NCBI GenBank assembly: GCA_052143835.1
Contig: JBKQRV010000020.1
Span: forward strand, 1 to 64,000
Length of the DNA stretch: 64,000 bases
Direction of reading: 5' to 3'
Source of the DNA: DASPPM01 sp052143835
GTDB taxonomy: Bacteria > Pseudomonadota > Alphaproteobacteria > JACZXZ01
Of this stretch, positions 23,753 to 31,529 are shown piece by piece. Both the position numbers and the translations under genes were made by a program. Every line of letters starts with the position of its first letter. Position 1 is the first letter of the stretch. Below the pieces are notes generated by a model. It was not told the origin of the DNA and did not search any database. It worked only from the letters and a program-made list of their open reading frames with translations.

Positions 23753-24712
23753 ATGAGCCCGCCCGCGAGGCTGAGCCCGCCGGACATCGCGCGTTGGCAG
23801 AGCGGCAACGCCGGAATCGAATACGTCCACCGCCGGCAGGGCCGCGAGGCCGGTCCCCATGTGCTGATGACGGCCCTCATGCACGGGAACGAGGCCTGCG
23901 GTGCCGCCGCACTCGACCGCCTGCTTGCCGCCGCGTTGGCACCTTCGCGCGGCACCTTGACGCTCGCCTTCGCCAATGTCGCGGCCTACGCCCGCATCGA
24001 TCCCAAGCGGCCGGACCAGGGGCGCTTCGTCGACGAGGACATGAACCGCCTCTGGTCCAAAGACAAGCTCGACGGGCCGCAAGGCAGCGTCGAGCTCGCG
24101 CGCGCGCGCGCGCTCAGGCCCTTGGCGGACGCCGCCGATTATCTCCTCGATCTCCATTCGATGATGGATGGAACGGCAGCGCTCGCACTCTCCGGGGCCG
24201 CGGCGAAGGGCCTGCACCTCGCGCGACGCGTGGGCTATCCCGCGACCGTCGTCGCCGATGCCGGCCACGCCGGCGGCGTGCGCTTGCGCGACTATGACGG
24301 CTTCGGCGCGGCCACGGGCGAGAAGGCTGCACTTCTCGTCGAATGCGGCCAGCATTTCGACGCCGCGAGTGCGGCGGTCGCCTTCGAGGCGGCGCTGCGC
24401 TTCCTCGCCGCACTCGACATGCTCGATCCCGCCGTTGCCGCCGAGCATCTCTCGTCAGGGCCGCTTCCCCCCCAGCGCTTCATCGAGGTGACGCACGTCG
24501 TCACCATCGCGAGCGACGATTTCGCCTTCGCGCGGCCGTGCCGCAGCCTCGAGACGATCGCCGAGGTGGGCACCCTCATCGCGCGCGACGGCGTGCGCGA
24601 GGTGCGGACCCCTTACGACGATTGCGTGCCGATCATGCCGGCGCGCACGCTCAAGCCAGGACTCACGGCCGTGCGCCTGGGACGCGTCGTGGCCTCACCC
24701 GCCGCGGCGTGA
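23753..24712 (+). CDS. Succinylglutamate desuccinylase/aspartoacylase family hydrolase
   Basis: A 319-residue zinc carboxypeptidase-fold enzyme. The zinc motif HGNEACGA (His, Glu) is near residue 43, GRFVDEDMNRLW follows the substrate-binding Arg region, and DLHSMMDG holds the third zinc ligand. The C-terminal beta domain includes VGTLIARDGV. Family members deacylate N-acyl amino acids. Starts 27 bp after argE, so the two may act on related N-acyl amino acids. Substrate unproven. Confidence 0.85.
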   Translation: MSPPARLSPPDIARWQSGNAGIEYVHRRQGREAGPHVLMTALMHGNEACGAAALDRLLAAALAPSRGTLTLAFANVAAYARIDPKRPDQGRFVDEDMNRLWSKDKLDGPQGSVELARARALRPLADAADYLLDLHSMMDGTAALALSGAAAKGLHLARRVGYPATVVADAGHAGGVRLRDYDGFGAATGEKAALLVECGQHFDAASAAVAFEAALRFLAALDMLDPAVAAEHLSSGPLPPQRFIEVTHVVTIASDDFAFARPCRSLETIAEVGTLIARDGVREVRTPYDDCVPIMPARTLKPGLTAVRLGRVVASPAAA

Positions 24713-24770
24713 GGGAGCGCGCGGAGCCTCTTATCCGGCACGGCGGCGGCGGCGCCTCCTGCGGCGCCGG

Positions 24771-24884
24771 ACGCGAGGGCGAATTCAGGGGTTTGGGGCT
24801 GTGACGGTTCGGGCCAATTGGCGGGTGATCTTTCGCTTTGCCGACCGCGACGTGGTGGACGTCGATTACGTCGATTACCATTGA
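24771..24884 (+). pseudogene. higB toxin remnant (C-terminal part only)
   Basis: The frame ending at TGA 24882-24884 reads GFGAVTVRANWRVIFRF and then ends DVDYVDYH, an unmistakable RelE/HigB C-terminus. Homology stops at about 24783. Further upstream the frame is an Arg-rich string with no HigB core, and the first two thirds of the toxin (about 60 residues) are missing. It lies directly before an intact higA. The break is next to the end of the aspartoacylase-like gene, so a deletion or recombination has probably joined the two. Confidence 0.75.
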
Positions 24885-24898
24885 AGGGAGATTGTGCC

Positions 24899-25180
24899 AT
24901 GCCGATGAAGAACCCGCCCCATCCGGGCGGCTTTGTGCTGCGCCAGTGCATTGAACCTTTGGGCTTGACCATCACTGCCGCCGCCGTGGCACTTGGCGTC
25001 ACGCGCACCACCTTGTCGGAACTGGTGAACGGGCGGCGCGGAGTTTCTCCCGAAATGGCCGTCAGGCTGTCCAAGGTGTTCGGCGGCAGTGCCGAAAGCT
25101 GGCTCGTGCAACAGGCGCGGTACGACCTCGCACAGGTCAGGGCCGACGCGATAAAGTTCAAGCGCCTGGAAATGGCTTAA
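24899..25180 (+). CDS. higA: HigA family antitoxin (XRE-type), toxin-less
   Basis: A 93-residue HigA/VapI-type antitoxin. It has an HTH with ITAAAVALGVTRTTLSELVN and GVSPEMAVRLSKVFG, then ESWLVQQARYDLAQV, the typical HigA C-terminal helix. ATG at 24899 with GGGAG about 9 nt upstream. It follows the higB remnant by 14 bp in the standard toxin-first order. With the toxin broken it should be a free antitoxin or simple DNA-binding protein, and could still neutralise or regulate related loci. Confidence 0.88.
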   Translation: MPMKNPPHPGGFVLRQCIEPLGLTITAAAVALGVTRTTLSELVNGRRGVSPEMAVRLSKVFGGSAESWLVQQARYDLAQVRADAIKFKRLEMA

Positions 25181-25255
25181 GCCGCCATTGCGCTGGGCCT
25201 GCGCCGCCGTCGAGCCTTCACCATGCAGACGCTTGCGGCGCCGCAACGAGGCGTC

Positions 25256-25285
25256 TTGACAAGTATAGTACTAAGTATCATACTT
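25256..25285 (+). promoter_or_regulatory. Promoter/operator of the RelE-like toxin-antitoxin pair
   Basis: TTGACA at 25256-25261 starts an AT-rich patch holding three copies of one 6-mer: AAGTAT at 25261-25266 and 25273-25278, and its inverse ATACTT at 25280-25285. A -10 element probably overlaps TCATAC. The repeated half-sites suggest autoregulation by the HTH antitoxin. Confidence 0.55.
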
Positions 25286-25318
25286 TTGCGGTCAGACTCG
25301 GGATTTGTCTGAGAGTGA

Positions 25319-25702
25319 ATGCGGATATTCAAAAGCAAGGTCTTCAACCGCTTTGCCCGCAAGGCTGGGCTCGCCGATTCAGCCCTGCGTAAGTCGATTT
25401 TGAAAGCCGGGCGCGGCCTGATAGATGCCGATCTCGAAGGCGGTGTCATCAAACAGAGGGTCGCCCGGCCCGGTGAAGGGCAGGCCGGCGGCTTTACGAC
25501 CGTCATCCTGTTTCGGGCAAAGGATCGCGCTGTTTTCGTCTATGGCTTTGCAAAAAACGAACGCGACAACATCAGAGACGATGAGTTAACAGAATTCAAA
25601 AACCTCGCGGCGCTGATGCTCGCTTACAGCGACGACGAAATTGCGAGAGCAATTGAAAGCGGGGCATTGATCGAGGTGAGCGATGAGCAAACAGTATCGT
25701 AG
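25319..25702 (+). CDS. RelE-like toxin (COG4737/PF06296 type)
   Basis: A 127-residue protein, MRIFKSKVFNRFARKAGLAD. It has the family blocks ALRKSILKAGRGLIDADLEG, GGVIKQRVARPGEG, GGFTTVILFRAKDRAVFVYG and FAKNERDNI. Such proteins are the toxin of the toxin-first RelE/HTH pairs and are presumed ribosome-dependent mRNases. The last 20 bp overlap the antitoxin gene. Composition is less GC-rich than the surroundings, consistent with acquisition. Confidence 0.85.
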   Translation: MRIFKSKVFNRFARKAGLADSALRKSILKAGRGLIDADLEGGVIKQRVARPGEGQAGGFTTVILFRAKDRAVFVYGFAKNERDNIRDDELTEFKNLAALMLAYSDDEIARAIESGALIEVSDEQTVS

Positions 25703-26000
25703 CCGCATCATGGCGGCGATCCATGAAACCGCCGAAGACCTGCATGCTGCTGGCCTGGTGGACAAGCGTACGATGCGCAAGTTTGACGATGCCTGTCTGA
25801 CGCCGGTCCGCCCCCTGTCGGCCGGAGAGATTCGCGCGCTCCGCGAACGCGAGGGTGCGAGCCAGGCTGTCTTTGCCCGCTATCTGAACGTGACGACCGG
25901 CCTTGTGAGCCAATGGGAACGCGGCCAGAAACATCCCCAGGGCGCCTCGCTCAAGCTACTGGCTCTTGTCGCCAGAGGGGGCCTTGAGTCCGTGGCCTAG
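25683..26000 (+). CDS. HTH antitoxin of the RelE-like pair (COG2944, NadS-like)
   Basis: A 105-residue antitoxin. The N-terminus (KQYRSRIMAAIHETAEDLHA) is the toxin-contacting part. The C-terminal XRE HTH is SAGEIRALREREGASQAVFA and VTTGLVSQWERGQKHPQGAS. The start lies inside the toxin gene (20-bp overlap), so the two are translationally coupled. It is expected to bind the half-sites at 25261-25285. Confidence 0.87.
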   Translation: MSKQYRSRIMAAIHETAEDLHAAGLVDKRTMRKFDDACLTPVRPLSAGEIRALREREGASQAVFARYLNVTTGLVSQWERGQKHPQGASLKLLALVARGGLESVA

Positions 26001-26217
26001 TGATTGAGGATGGCTACCAATAAACGTGTCGTCAATATAGTCCGCAACATAGTCTGCAACCTCAGCCTCGGTTTCCTGCTGTACGTGCCGTATAAGTCGA
26101 TTGCAATGCTCTAAAGTCGCCGTCCATCCAACTTTCGGCCGGCCCGGTCGACGGAGTGAGCACGACAGCTGCCTTCACGCAGTTGCCGCGAGTGGAGAAA
26201 GAAGCGTCTTCCTCGAC

Positions 26218-27615
26218 TCACGCGGCTCCCGCATGAGCCTCGGCCGGCAGCGCTTTGCGATAGGACCATAAGGCCACCGGCTCGCGCCGGCCGCGCAGCT
26301 TGCGCGGCCGATCGACGACAAAGCCGGCCAATGCCGCTTCCGCCGCCGCAGGCGCCTCCTCGCGCGCCGCGTCGACGAGGTCCTGGCTCACCAGGATGTC
26401 GCTGCCGAGCACGCGGGTGAGGCGCTCGATGCGGCTCGCCACATTGACGGCGTCGCCGATCACGGCGAACTCGAGACGCCGCTCGTCGCCGATGTCGCCC
26501 AGCACCGCGACGCCGTAGTGGACGCCGATGCCGACGCGGATCGGGACGGCGCCGCGTGCCATGCGCTTGGCGTTCCAGCGCTCGAGCTCGTCGATCATGG
26601 CCCGCGCCGACCTCAACGCGTTGAGCGCGTCCTCCCGCCCGCTGCGCGGCGTGCCGAAGGTCGCCATCACGGCGTCGCCGATGTATTTGTCGAGCGTGCC
26701 GTGATGCGCGAAGACGACGCGCGCCATGCGGCGGTCGAAGCTGCGCAAGAGCTCCATCACCCGCTCGGGCGGCAGGCGCTCGCAGGTGCGCGTGAAGTCG
26801 ACGATGTCGGCGAAGAGCACCGCGACCCTCTGGGTGCGCCCGGGCCCGAGCGGCTCCTTGACCTCCTGCAGCTCCTCGATGAGGTTGGGCGAGAAATAGC
26901 GGGCGAGCTGGGCGCGGTTGCGCTCGACGACGATCTGCCGCCGCACGAGCTCGCGCGTGCGCCAAACGACGATCGACAGCAGCGCGCCCACCAAAAGCAG
27001 CATGAAGATGTCGCTTTCGACGGTCGTGAGATTGACGAAGTTGGGGTTGAGGATCGTCGCGAGAAAGCGCCGCGGGTCCTCGGTCATGGTGAGCATGAGA
27101 CTGGTCTGGCCGAAGGCACCCGGCTCCCTCAGGATATAAAGGACGGCCGCCGACCAAGCGAGCGCTGCGGCAACGGCACTCCAGAGCGTGCGCCAGGGCG
27201 AGTAGAGAAACGCCATGAGTGCTAAGGGCACGAACAGGAAGCTGAAGCTGCCGAAACGCAGCAGAATGGGCAAGGGCACCGACGGCACATTCCAAGGCAT
27301 GATCGGCAGGAGATTGTCGAGTACGACGAGCGCATCGATGACCGGAAAGAGCACGCTGTACCAGGGCCGGCCGCGCCGGCTTAGGGCGTAATAGACCCAG
27401 CCGAGTCCGGCGAACAAGGCGCAGCTGATCAGGTGCTCGGCGAGATGCGGGGCATGTGCGAGCGAGAGCAGCCAAACGGCGACGAGCGCCAGCGTTCCGC
27501 TCCGGAGCCAGGCCAGGAAGCGCAAGCTGGCAACGTCCTCCTTGCGGAACATCGCCTGCAACCGCGCCTCGCGCCAGCGCGCGAACCCCTGGGTCTGCGA
27601 ATGGATGTCGCTCAT
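26218..27615 (-). CDS. Membrane-bound class III adenylate/guanylate cyclase
   Basis: A 465-residue protein. Residues about 30-225 contain six hydrophobic helices (a MASE-like input domain). Residues about 255-450 form the class III cyclase domain: VAVLFADIVDFTRTCERLP with metal-binding Asp, DKYIGDAVMATFG with the second Asp, and FAVIGDAVNVASRIERL. The Lys in TLDKYIGD fits adenylate cyclase specificity. ATG at 27615 with AAGGAG 6 nt upstream. Signal and target unknown. It stands 34 bp downstream of the SDR gene on the same strand. Confidence 0.9.
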   Translation of the reverse strand: MSDIHSQTQGFARWREARLQAMFRKEDVASLRFLAWLRSGTLALVAVWLLSLAHAPHLAEHLISCALFAGLGWVYYALSRRGRPWYSVLFPVIDALVVLDNLLPIMPWNVPSVPLPILLRFGSFSFLFVPLALMAFLYSPWRTLWSAVAAALAWSAAVLYILREPGAFGQTSLMLTMTEDPRRFLATILNPNFVNLTTVESDIFMLLLVGALLSIVVWRTRELVRRQIVVERNRAQLARYFSPNLIEELQEVKEPLGPGRTQRVAVLFADIVDFTRTCERLPPERVMELLRSFDRRMARVVFAHHGTLDKYIGDAVMATFGTPRSGREDALNALRSARAMIDELERWNAKRMARGAVPIRVGIGVHYGVAVLGDIGDERRLEFAVIGDAVNVASRIERLTRVLGSDILVSQDLVDAAREEAPAAAEAALAGFVVDRPRKLRGRREPVALWSYRKALPAEAHAGAA

Positions 27616-27649
27616 GCTGCACTCCTTGCTCGCGCGCCGAGAGCGCGCT

Positions 27650-28447
27650 TCAGACGCAGTTGACCGTCAAGCCGCCGTCGACGATGAGCTCGGTGCCGGT
27701 AATGTACTTGGCCTCGTCGGAGGCGAGGAACAGCGCGGCGTAAGCTACGTCCCAGGCATCGCCCATGCGGCCCATCGGGCACTGCGCGTCGCGCCTGCGC
27801 ACCATCTCCTCGGCATTCGCCCCATAGGCGCCGACGAGCGAGGCATGGACCATCGGCGTGTTCATCAGCCCCGGCAGGATCGAGTTGGCGCGGATGCCGG
27901 CCCGCGCGTATTGCAGCGCCACCACGCGGGTGAAGTGGATCACCGCCGCCTTGCTCGCCGAGTAGGAGACGTAGGGCACGCCGGTCCAGCGGATGCCCGA
28001 GATGGAGGCGATATTGACGATCGCCCCCTTGCCTTGCCGCTCCATGTGCGGGAGCGCGTGCTTGCAGGTGAGGAACATGCTCTTGAGGTTCACGTCGTTG
28101 ACCCGGTCCCAGCTCTCCTCGCTGGTCTCGACCGGGCCGCCCACCTCGACGATGCCGACGTTGTTGTGCAGCACGTCGATGCGGCCGAACGCCTTCACGC
28201 AGGCCTCCACCATCGCCGCCACCTCCTTCGCCTTGCTCACATCGCAGGCGACCGCCTCGCAAGCCCCACCCTCGCCCTCGATGATGCCCTTGGTCTCGAG
28301 TGCCGCCGCGAGCCTCAGGTCGGCCGCGAGCACCCTCGCCCCCTCGCGCGCGAAGAGCACGGCCGCCGCCTTGCCGTTACCCCAGCCGGGACCGATCGAG
28401 CCGGCACCCGTCACCAGCGCCACCTTGTCCTTGAGCCGCGCCGCCAT
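27650..28447 (-). CDS. SDR family oxidoreductase
   Basis: A 265-residue short-chain dehydrogenase. Cofactor motif VTGAGSIGPGWGNGKA is a slightly extended form of TGxxxGxG. HNNVG, catalytic Ser in VNIASISGIRW, YVSYSASKAAV as YxxxK, and TGTELIVDGG at the end. ATG at 28447 with GGGGGA 7 nt upstream. The extended glycine loop is seen in SDRs acting on cyclic or steroid-like alcohols, but substrate cannot be assigned. Confidence 0.9.
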   Translation of the reverse strand: MAARLKDKVALVTGAGSIGPGWGNGKAAAVLFAREGARVLAADLRLAAALETKGIIEGEGGACEAVACDVSKAKEVAAMVEACVKAFGRIDVLHNNVGIVEVGGPVETSEESWDRVNDVNLKSMFLTCKHALPHMERQGKGAIVNIASISGIRWTGVPYVSYSASKAAVIHFTRVVALQYARAGIRANSILPGLMNTPMVHASLVGAYGANAEEMVRRRDAQCPMGRMGDAWDVAYAALFLASDEAKYITGTELIVDGGLTVNCV

Positions 28448-28583
28448 GGCGAAGTCCCCCCTTGCTGCCGCTCTCCACAGAGGTGCGACCTTAGGACCCG
28501 CGCGCGCGCGCTGTCCATATGCTATCGGAGAAACGTGGGCGCCTCCCACGCGAAGGCCCGCGCGCAAGGCCCCGCCTCCCGCA

Positions 28584-28943
28584 TCACCACCTTCCCTTCC
28601 GTCGGTTCCACGCGTAGAGGCGGTAGGCGAGGCGGTCGTAGAGCCAACTCATGCAAGTGCTGATGCCGGGCAGGCTGATGAGGCGAGCGAGCCAGCGCCA
28701 ATGCGGCAGCTCTCGCCAGATCGCGGCGAAGGCCTCCGTCCCGACGCGGAGCCGGCCCTCGCCGTCGATGGCATGGATTCTCAAGCGCACGTCGTCGACC
28801 CCGACACGATGGGCCGCGAGTGCGTCGGGTGCCGCATTGATGTCGACCCAATCGCAAGCCGCCCCCGCGCGCGCGGCGCGGCGGCGCTGGTCGGCCACCC
28901 CCGCGGCGCACACCGGACACTTGCCGTTGTAGTAGGTCCTCAC
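28584..28943 (-). CDS. DUF393 (DCC family) thiol-disulfide oxidoreductase-like protein
   Basis: A 119-residue protein from the GTG at 28943, beginning MRTYYNGKCPVCAAGV. The CxxC directly after the first strand is the DCC-family thioredoxin-like signature. The rest (CDWVDINAAPDAL, LRIHAIDGEGRL, HWRWLARLISLPGI, YRLYAWNRRKGRW) fits this family. A TTG at 28955 is an alternative start. It lies at the end of the acyl-CoA ligase gene with a 16-bp gap, suggesting co-transcription. Exact reaction unknown. Confidence 0.8.
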   Translation of the reverse strand: MRTYYNGKCPVCAAGVADQRRRAARAGAACDWVDINAAPDALAAHRVGVDDVRLRIHAIDGEGRLRVGTEAFAAIWRELPHWRWLARLISLPGISTCMSWLYDRLAYRLYAWNRRKGRW

Positions 28944-28959
28944 CCCATGCGGCAATTCC

Positions 28960-30513
28960 TCATCGCGTCGGCGGCGCCGCCGCCGTCTCCGCCTTGAGCC
29001 GCTCCCTGAGCTCGGTCTTGAGGATCTTGCCGTAATTGTTCTTGGGGAGTGCCTCGACGAAGCGGTATTCCTTGGGCCGCTTGAAGCGCGCGATGTTGTC
29101 GAGGCAAAGGCGGTCGAGCTCGTCCGCGCCGACGCGTCCGCCCGCGGCCGCGACGACGAAGGCGACGACCTCCTCGCCCCACTCGGGGTGCGCGCGGCCG
29201 ACCACGGAGACCTCATGCACGGAGGGATGCATGAGCAGCACCTCCTCGACCTCGCGCGGATAGATGTTCGAGCCGCCGCTGATGATGAGGTCCTTGGAGC
29301 GGTCCTTGAGCGTCAAGAAGCCCTCCTCGTCGAGGACGCCCACGTCGCCCGTGTGCAGCCAGCCGCCGCGCAAGGCCTCCGCCGTCGCCTCCGGGTTCTG
29401 CCAATAGCCTTTCATCACGCAGTCCCCGCGCACGAGCACCTCGCCCGCCTCGCCCACGGCAAGCGGCCTGTCCTTTGTGTCTGCGACACGCACTTCCATG
29501 CCCGTATAGGCCGTACCCGCCGAGGCGAGGTGCTGCTCGTAGCGCGGATGGCCGCTTTCCGCATGATGCCGCCGTGTCAAGCAGGTGATCGTCATGGGGC
29601 TCTCGCCCTGGCCGTAGATTTGCACGAGCCGGTTGCCGAGGGTGGCAAGCGCCTCCTTGAGGTCGGCGAGATACATCGGCGCACCGCCGTAGACGATGGT
29701 CTTGAGCCGCGCGAGATCGGCCTCCTTGAGCCCCGGATGGTCGAGCAGGCGGCGCACCATGGTGGGGGCGTAGAACATGGTGACGCCGCGATGCGCGTTC
29801 ACGAGGCGGCAGATCTCGGCCGCGTCGAAGCCCCCGCTCTCGGGCACGACGTTGCAGGCGGCCTTGGCGACGTGCGGCACCACATAGAGGCCCGAGCCGT
29901 GCGACATGGGGGCTGCGTGGATGATGCCGTCGCCGGGTGCGATGTCGTCGACGTCGGCGAAATAACAAAGTGCCGCGGTCACCAGATTGCGATGGCTGAG
30001 CATGACGCCCTTGGGCCGGCCCGTGGTGCCGCTCGTATAGAAGAGCCAGGCGGTCTCGTCGCCGGAGCGCTCGGCAGGCGGCAGGGGCTCGGCGCCGAGA
30101 AGTGCTGCATAGTCGGCACTTCCCGCCTCGATGATGCGCTCGAGTGTCGCCGGCCGCGGCCGGAGCGCGTCCACCGCAACCGCCAGCTCCGCGGTCGCCA
30201 AGCAGGCGCGCGCGCCGCTGTTCTCGAGGATATAGGCGATCTCGCGCGGATGAAGCTTGGCATTGACCGGCACCGCGGCGAGCCCGGCGTGCCAGCACGC
30301 GTACATCGCCTCGACATATTCGGGGACGTTCTTCATCACGAGCGCCACGCGGTCGTCGCGGCGGAGCCCGAGCTCTGTGGTGAGCCCGCCCGCGAGCCGC
30401 GCCACGCGGCGCTCGAGCGTGCGGTAGTCGAAGAGCACCGTCGTGCCGAGGGCGACGGCGGGCCGTTCGGGTTCCTGCAAGGCGCTCTTGATCAGCATCT
30501 CGGCGAGGTTCAT
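28960..30513 (-). CDS. Acyl-CoA ligase (AMP-forming)
   Basis: A 517-residue ANL-superfamily enzyme joining a carboxylic acid to CoA through an acyl-adenylate. P-loop motif YTSGTTGRPKGVMLSHRN (about 167-184), YGQGESPMT (the A5-type motif), GWLHTGDVGVLDEEG, then KDRSKDLIISGGSNIYPREV, and the catalytic Lys in PKNNYGKILK near the C-terminus. ATG at 30513 with AGAGGAG close upstream. Substrate may be a fatty or aromatic acid. A second ligase of different subfamily lies 1 kb away on the other strand. Confidence 0.9.
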   Translation of the reverse strand: MNLAEMLIKSALQEPERPAVALGTTVLFDYRTLERRVARLAGGLTTELGLRRDDRVALVMKNVPEYVEAMYACWHAGLAAVPVNAKLHPREIAYILENSGARACLATAELAVAVDALRPRPATLERIIEAGSADYAALLGAEPLPPAERSGDETAWLFYTSGTTGRPKGVMLSHRNLVTAALCYFADVDDIAPGDGIIHAAPMSHGSGLYVVPHVAKAACNVVPESGGFDAAEICRLVNAHRGVTMFYAPTMVRRLLDHPGLKEADLARLKTIVYGGAPMYLADLKEALATLGNRLVQIYGQGESPMTITCLTRRHHAESGHPRYEQHLASAGTAYTGMEVRVADTKDRPLAVGEAGEVLVRGDCVMKGYWQNPEATAEALRGGWLHTGDVGVLDEEGFLTLKDRSKDLIISGGSNIYPREVEEVLLMHPSVHEVSVVGRAHPEWGEEVVAFVVAAAGGRVGADELDRLCLDNIARFKRPKEYRFVEALPKNNYGKILKTELRERLKAETAAAPPTR

Positions 30514-30642
30514 GGCTCCTCTCGGCTGCGGGCGACTGAAGCAAAGCGCCAGCCCGGACGCAAGGGGGCGCAAAAGCCCCGTGGCACGCCGCGGCCCCGT
30601 CACTATATCTCAGGCGAAGCAGGGTCAGGAGGGAGGAGTGCC

Positions 30643-31395
30643 ATGATCTCGCCTAGTGCCGGCCGCTCGGGCGAGGTCGCGCGCGTTGCGCGCGCACTTG
30701 CCGCCGCCCTGGTCCTCCTTGCGGCGTTCCTAGCTGGCCCGCCCGCCCATGCCGATTTCGCCAAGGGCAAGGCGGCCTTCGAGCACGGCGACTACGCGCT
30801 CGCCTACACCGAGCTCATCGAGGACGCGCAAAACGGCAACGCCGAGGCCGAGTTCATGATCGGCGAGATGGCTGCAGCCGGCCTCGGCACTCCGCGCAGC
30901 TATGCGCTCGCGACCGAGTGGTATCGCCTCGCCGCCGCCAAGGGCTACCGGCCCGCCGATGTGACACTCGGCCTCCTCTATCTCCATGGCGCGGGCAGCG
31001 AGGACGAGCCGACCCGGGTCGCCGCCGATCCGGCCAAGGCGGCAACCTATCTCAAGATCGCGGCGGACGCCGGCGATGCCGAGGCCCAGTCCCTCGTGGG
31101 CCAGCTCTACATGGTGGGGAACGGCGTCCCGAAGGACCCGGCACTCGCCAAGCACTACACCCTCGCGGCCGCCAACCACGGCATCGCCGCGGCCGAGTAC
31201 AATGCCGGCCTCCAGATCCTCAACGGCGCCGGCCCTGCCCCCGACCTCGTCGAGGCCTACAAATGGTTCGCGCTCGCGGCCCAGGCCCTCTATCCGGGGG
31301 CGGAGCAGAATCGCAGCTACGTCATGGGCCGGATGACACCGGAGCAGCTCAAGCAAGCCGAGGCCCTCACCAGCGCCTTCCACGCGACGCCGTGA
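30643..31395 (+). CDS. Secreted SEL1-repeat protein
   Basis: A 250-residue protein with a signal peptide (hydrophobic core LAAALVLLAAFLAGPPAHA, cleavage before DFAKGK). It then has four to five SEL1-like repeats: GNAEAEFMIGEMAAAGLGT, ALATEWYRLAAAKGYRPADV, GDAEAQSLVGQLYMVGNGV and GIAAAEYNAGLQILNGAGP. SEL1 repeats are alpha-alpha hairpins that mediate protein contacts. ATG at 30643 follows GGAGG. Periplasmic; partner unknown. Divergent from the acyl-CoA ligase with a 129-bp gap. Confidence 0.88.
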   Translation: MISPSAGRSGEVARVARALAAALVLLAAFLAGPPAHADFAKGKAAFEHGDYALAYTELIEDAQNGNAEAEFMIGEMAAAGLGTPRSYALATEWYRLAAAKGYRPADVTLGLLYLHGAGSEDEPTRVAADPAKAATYLKIAADAGDAEAQSLVGQLYMVGNGVPKDPALAKHYTLAAANHGIAAAEYNAGLQILNGAGPAPDLVEAYKWFALAAQALYPGAEQNRSYVMGRMTPEQLKQAEALTSAFHATP

Positions 31396-31529
31396 CGGCA
31401 AGGTGTGCCCGAGCCGAGCGCCCTCGGCTCCTTCGCAACCCCCGCGCGCCCCCGCTTATCCCTTGCGCCCTTGCGGCGGGCGGGGTTTGATAATGCTCAA
31501 CGTCGAGACGACGACGCGAGGGAGGACCC

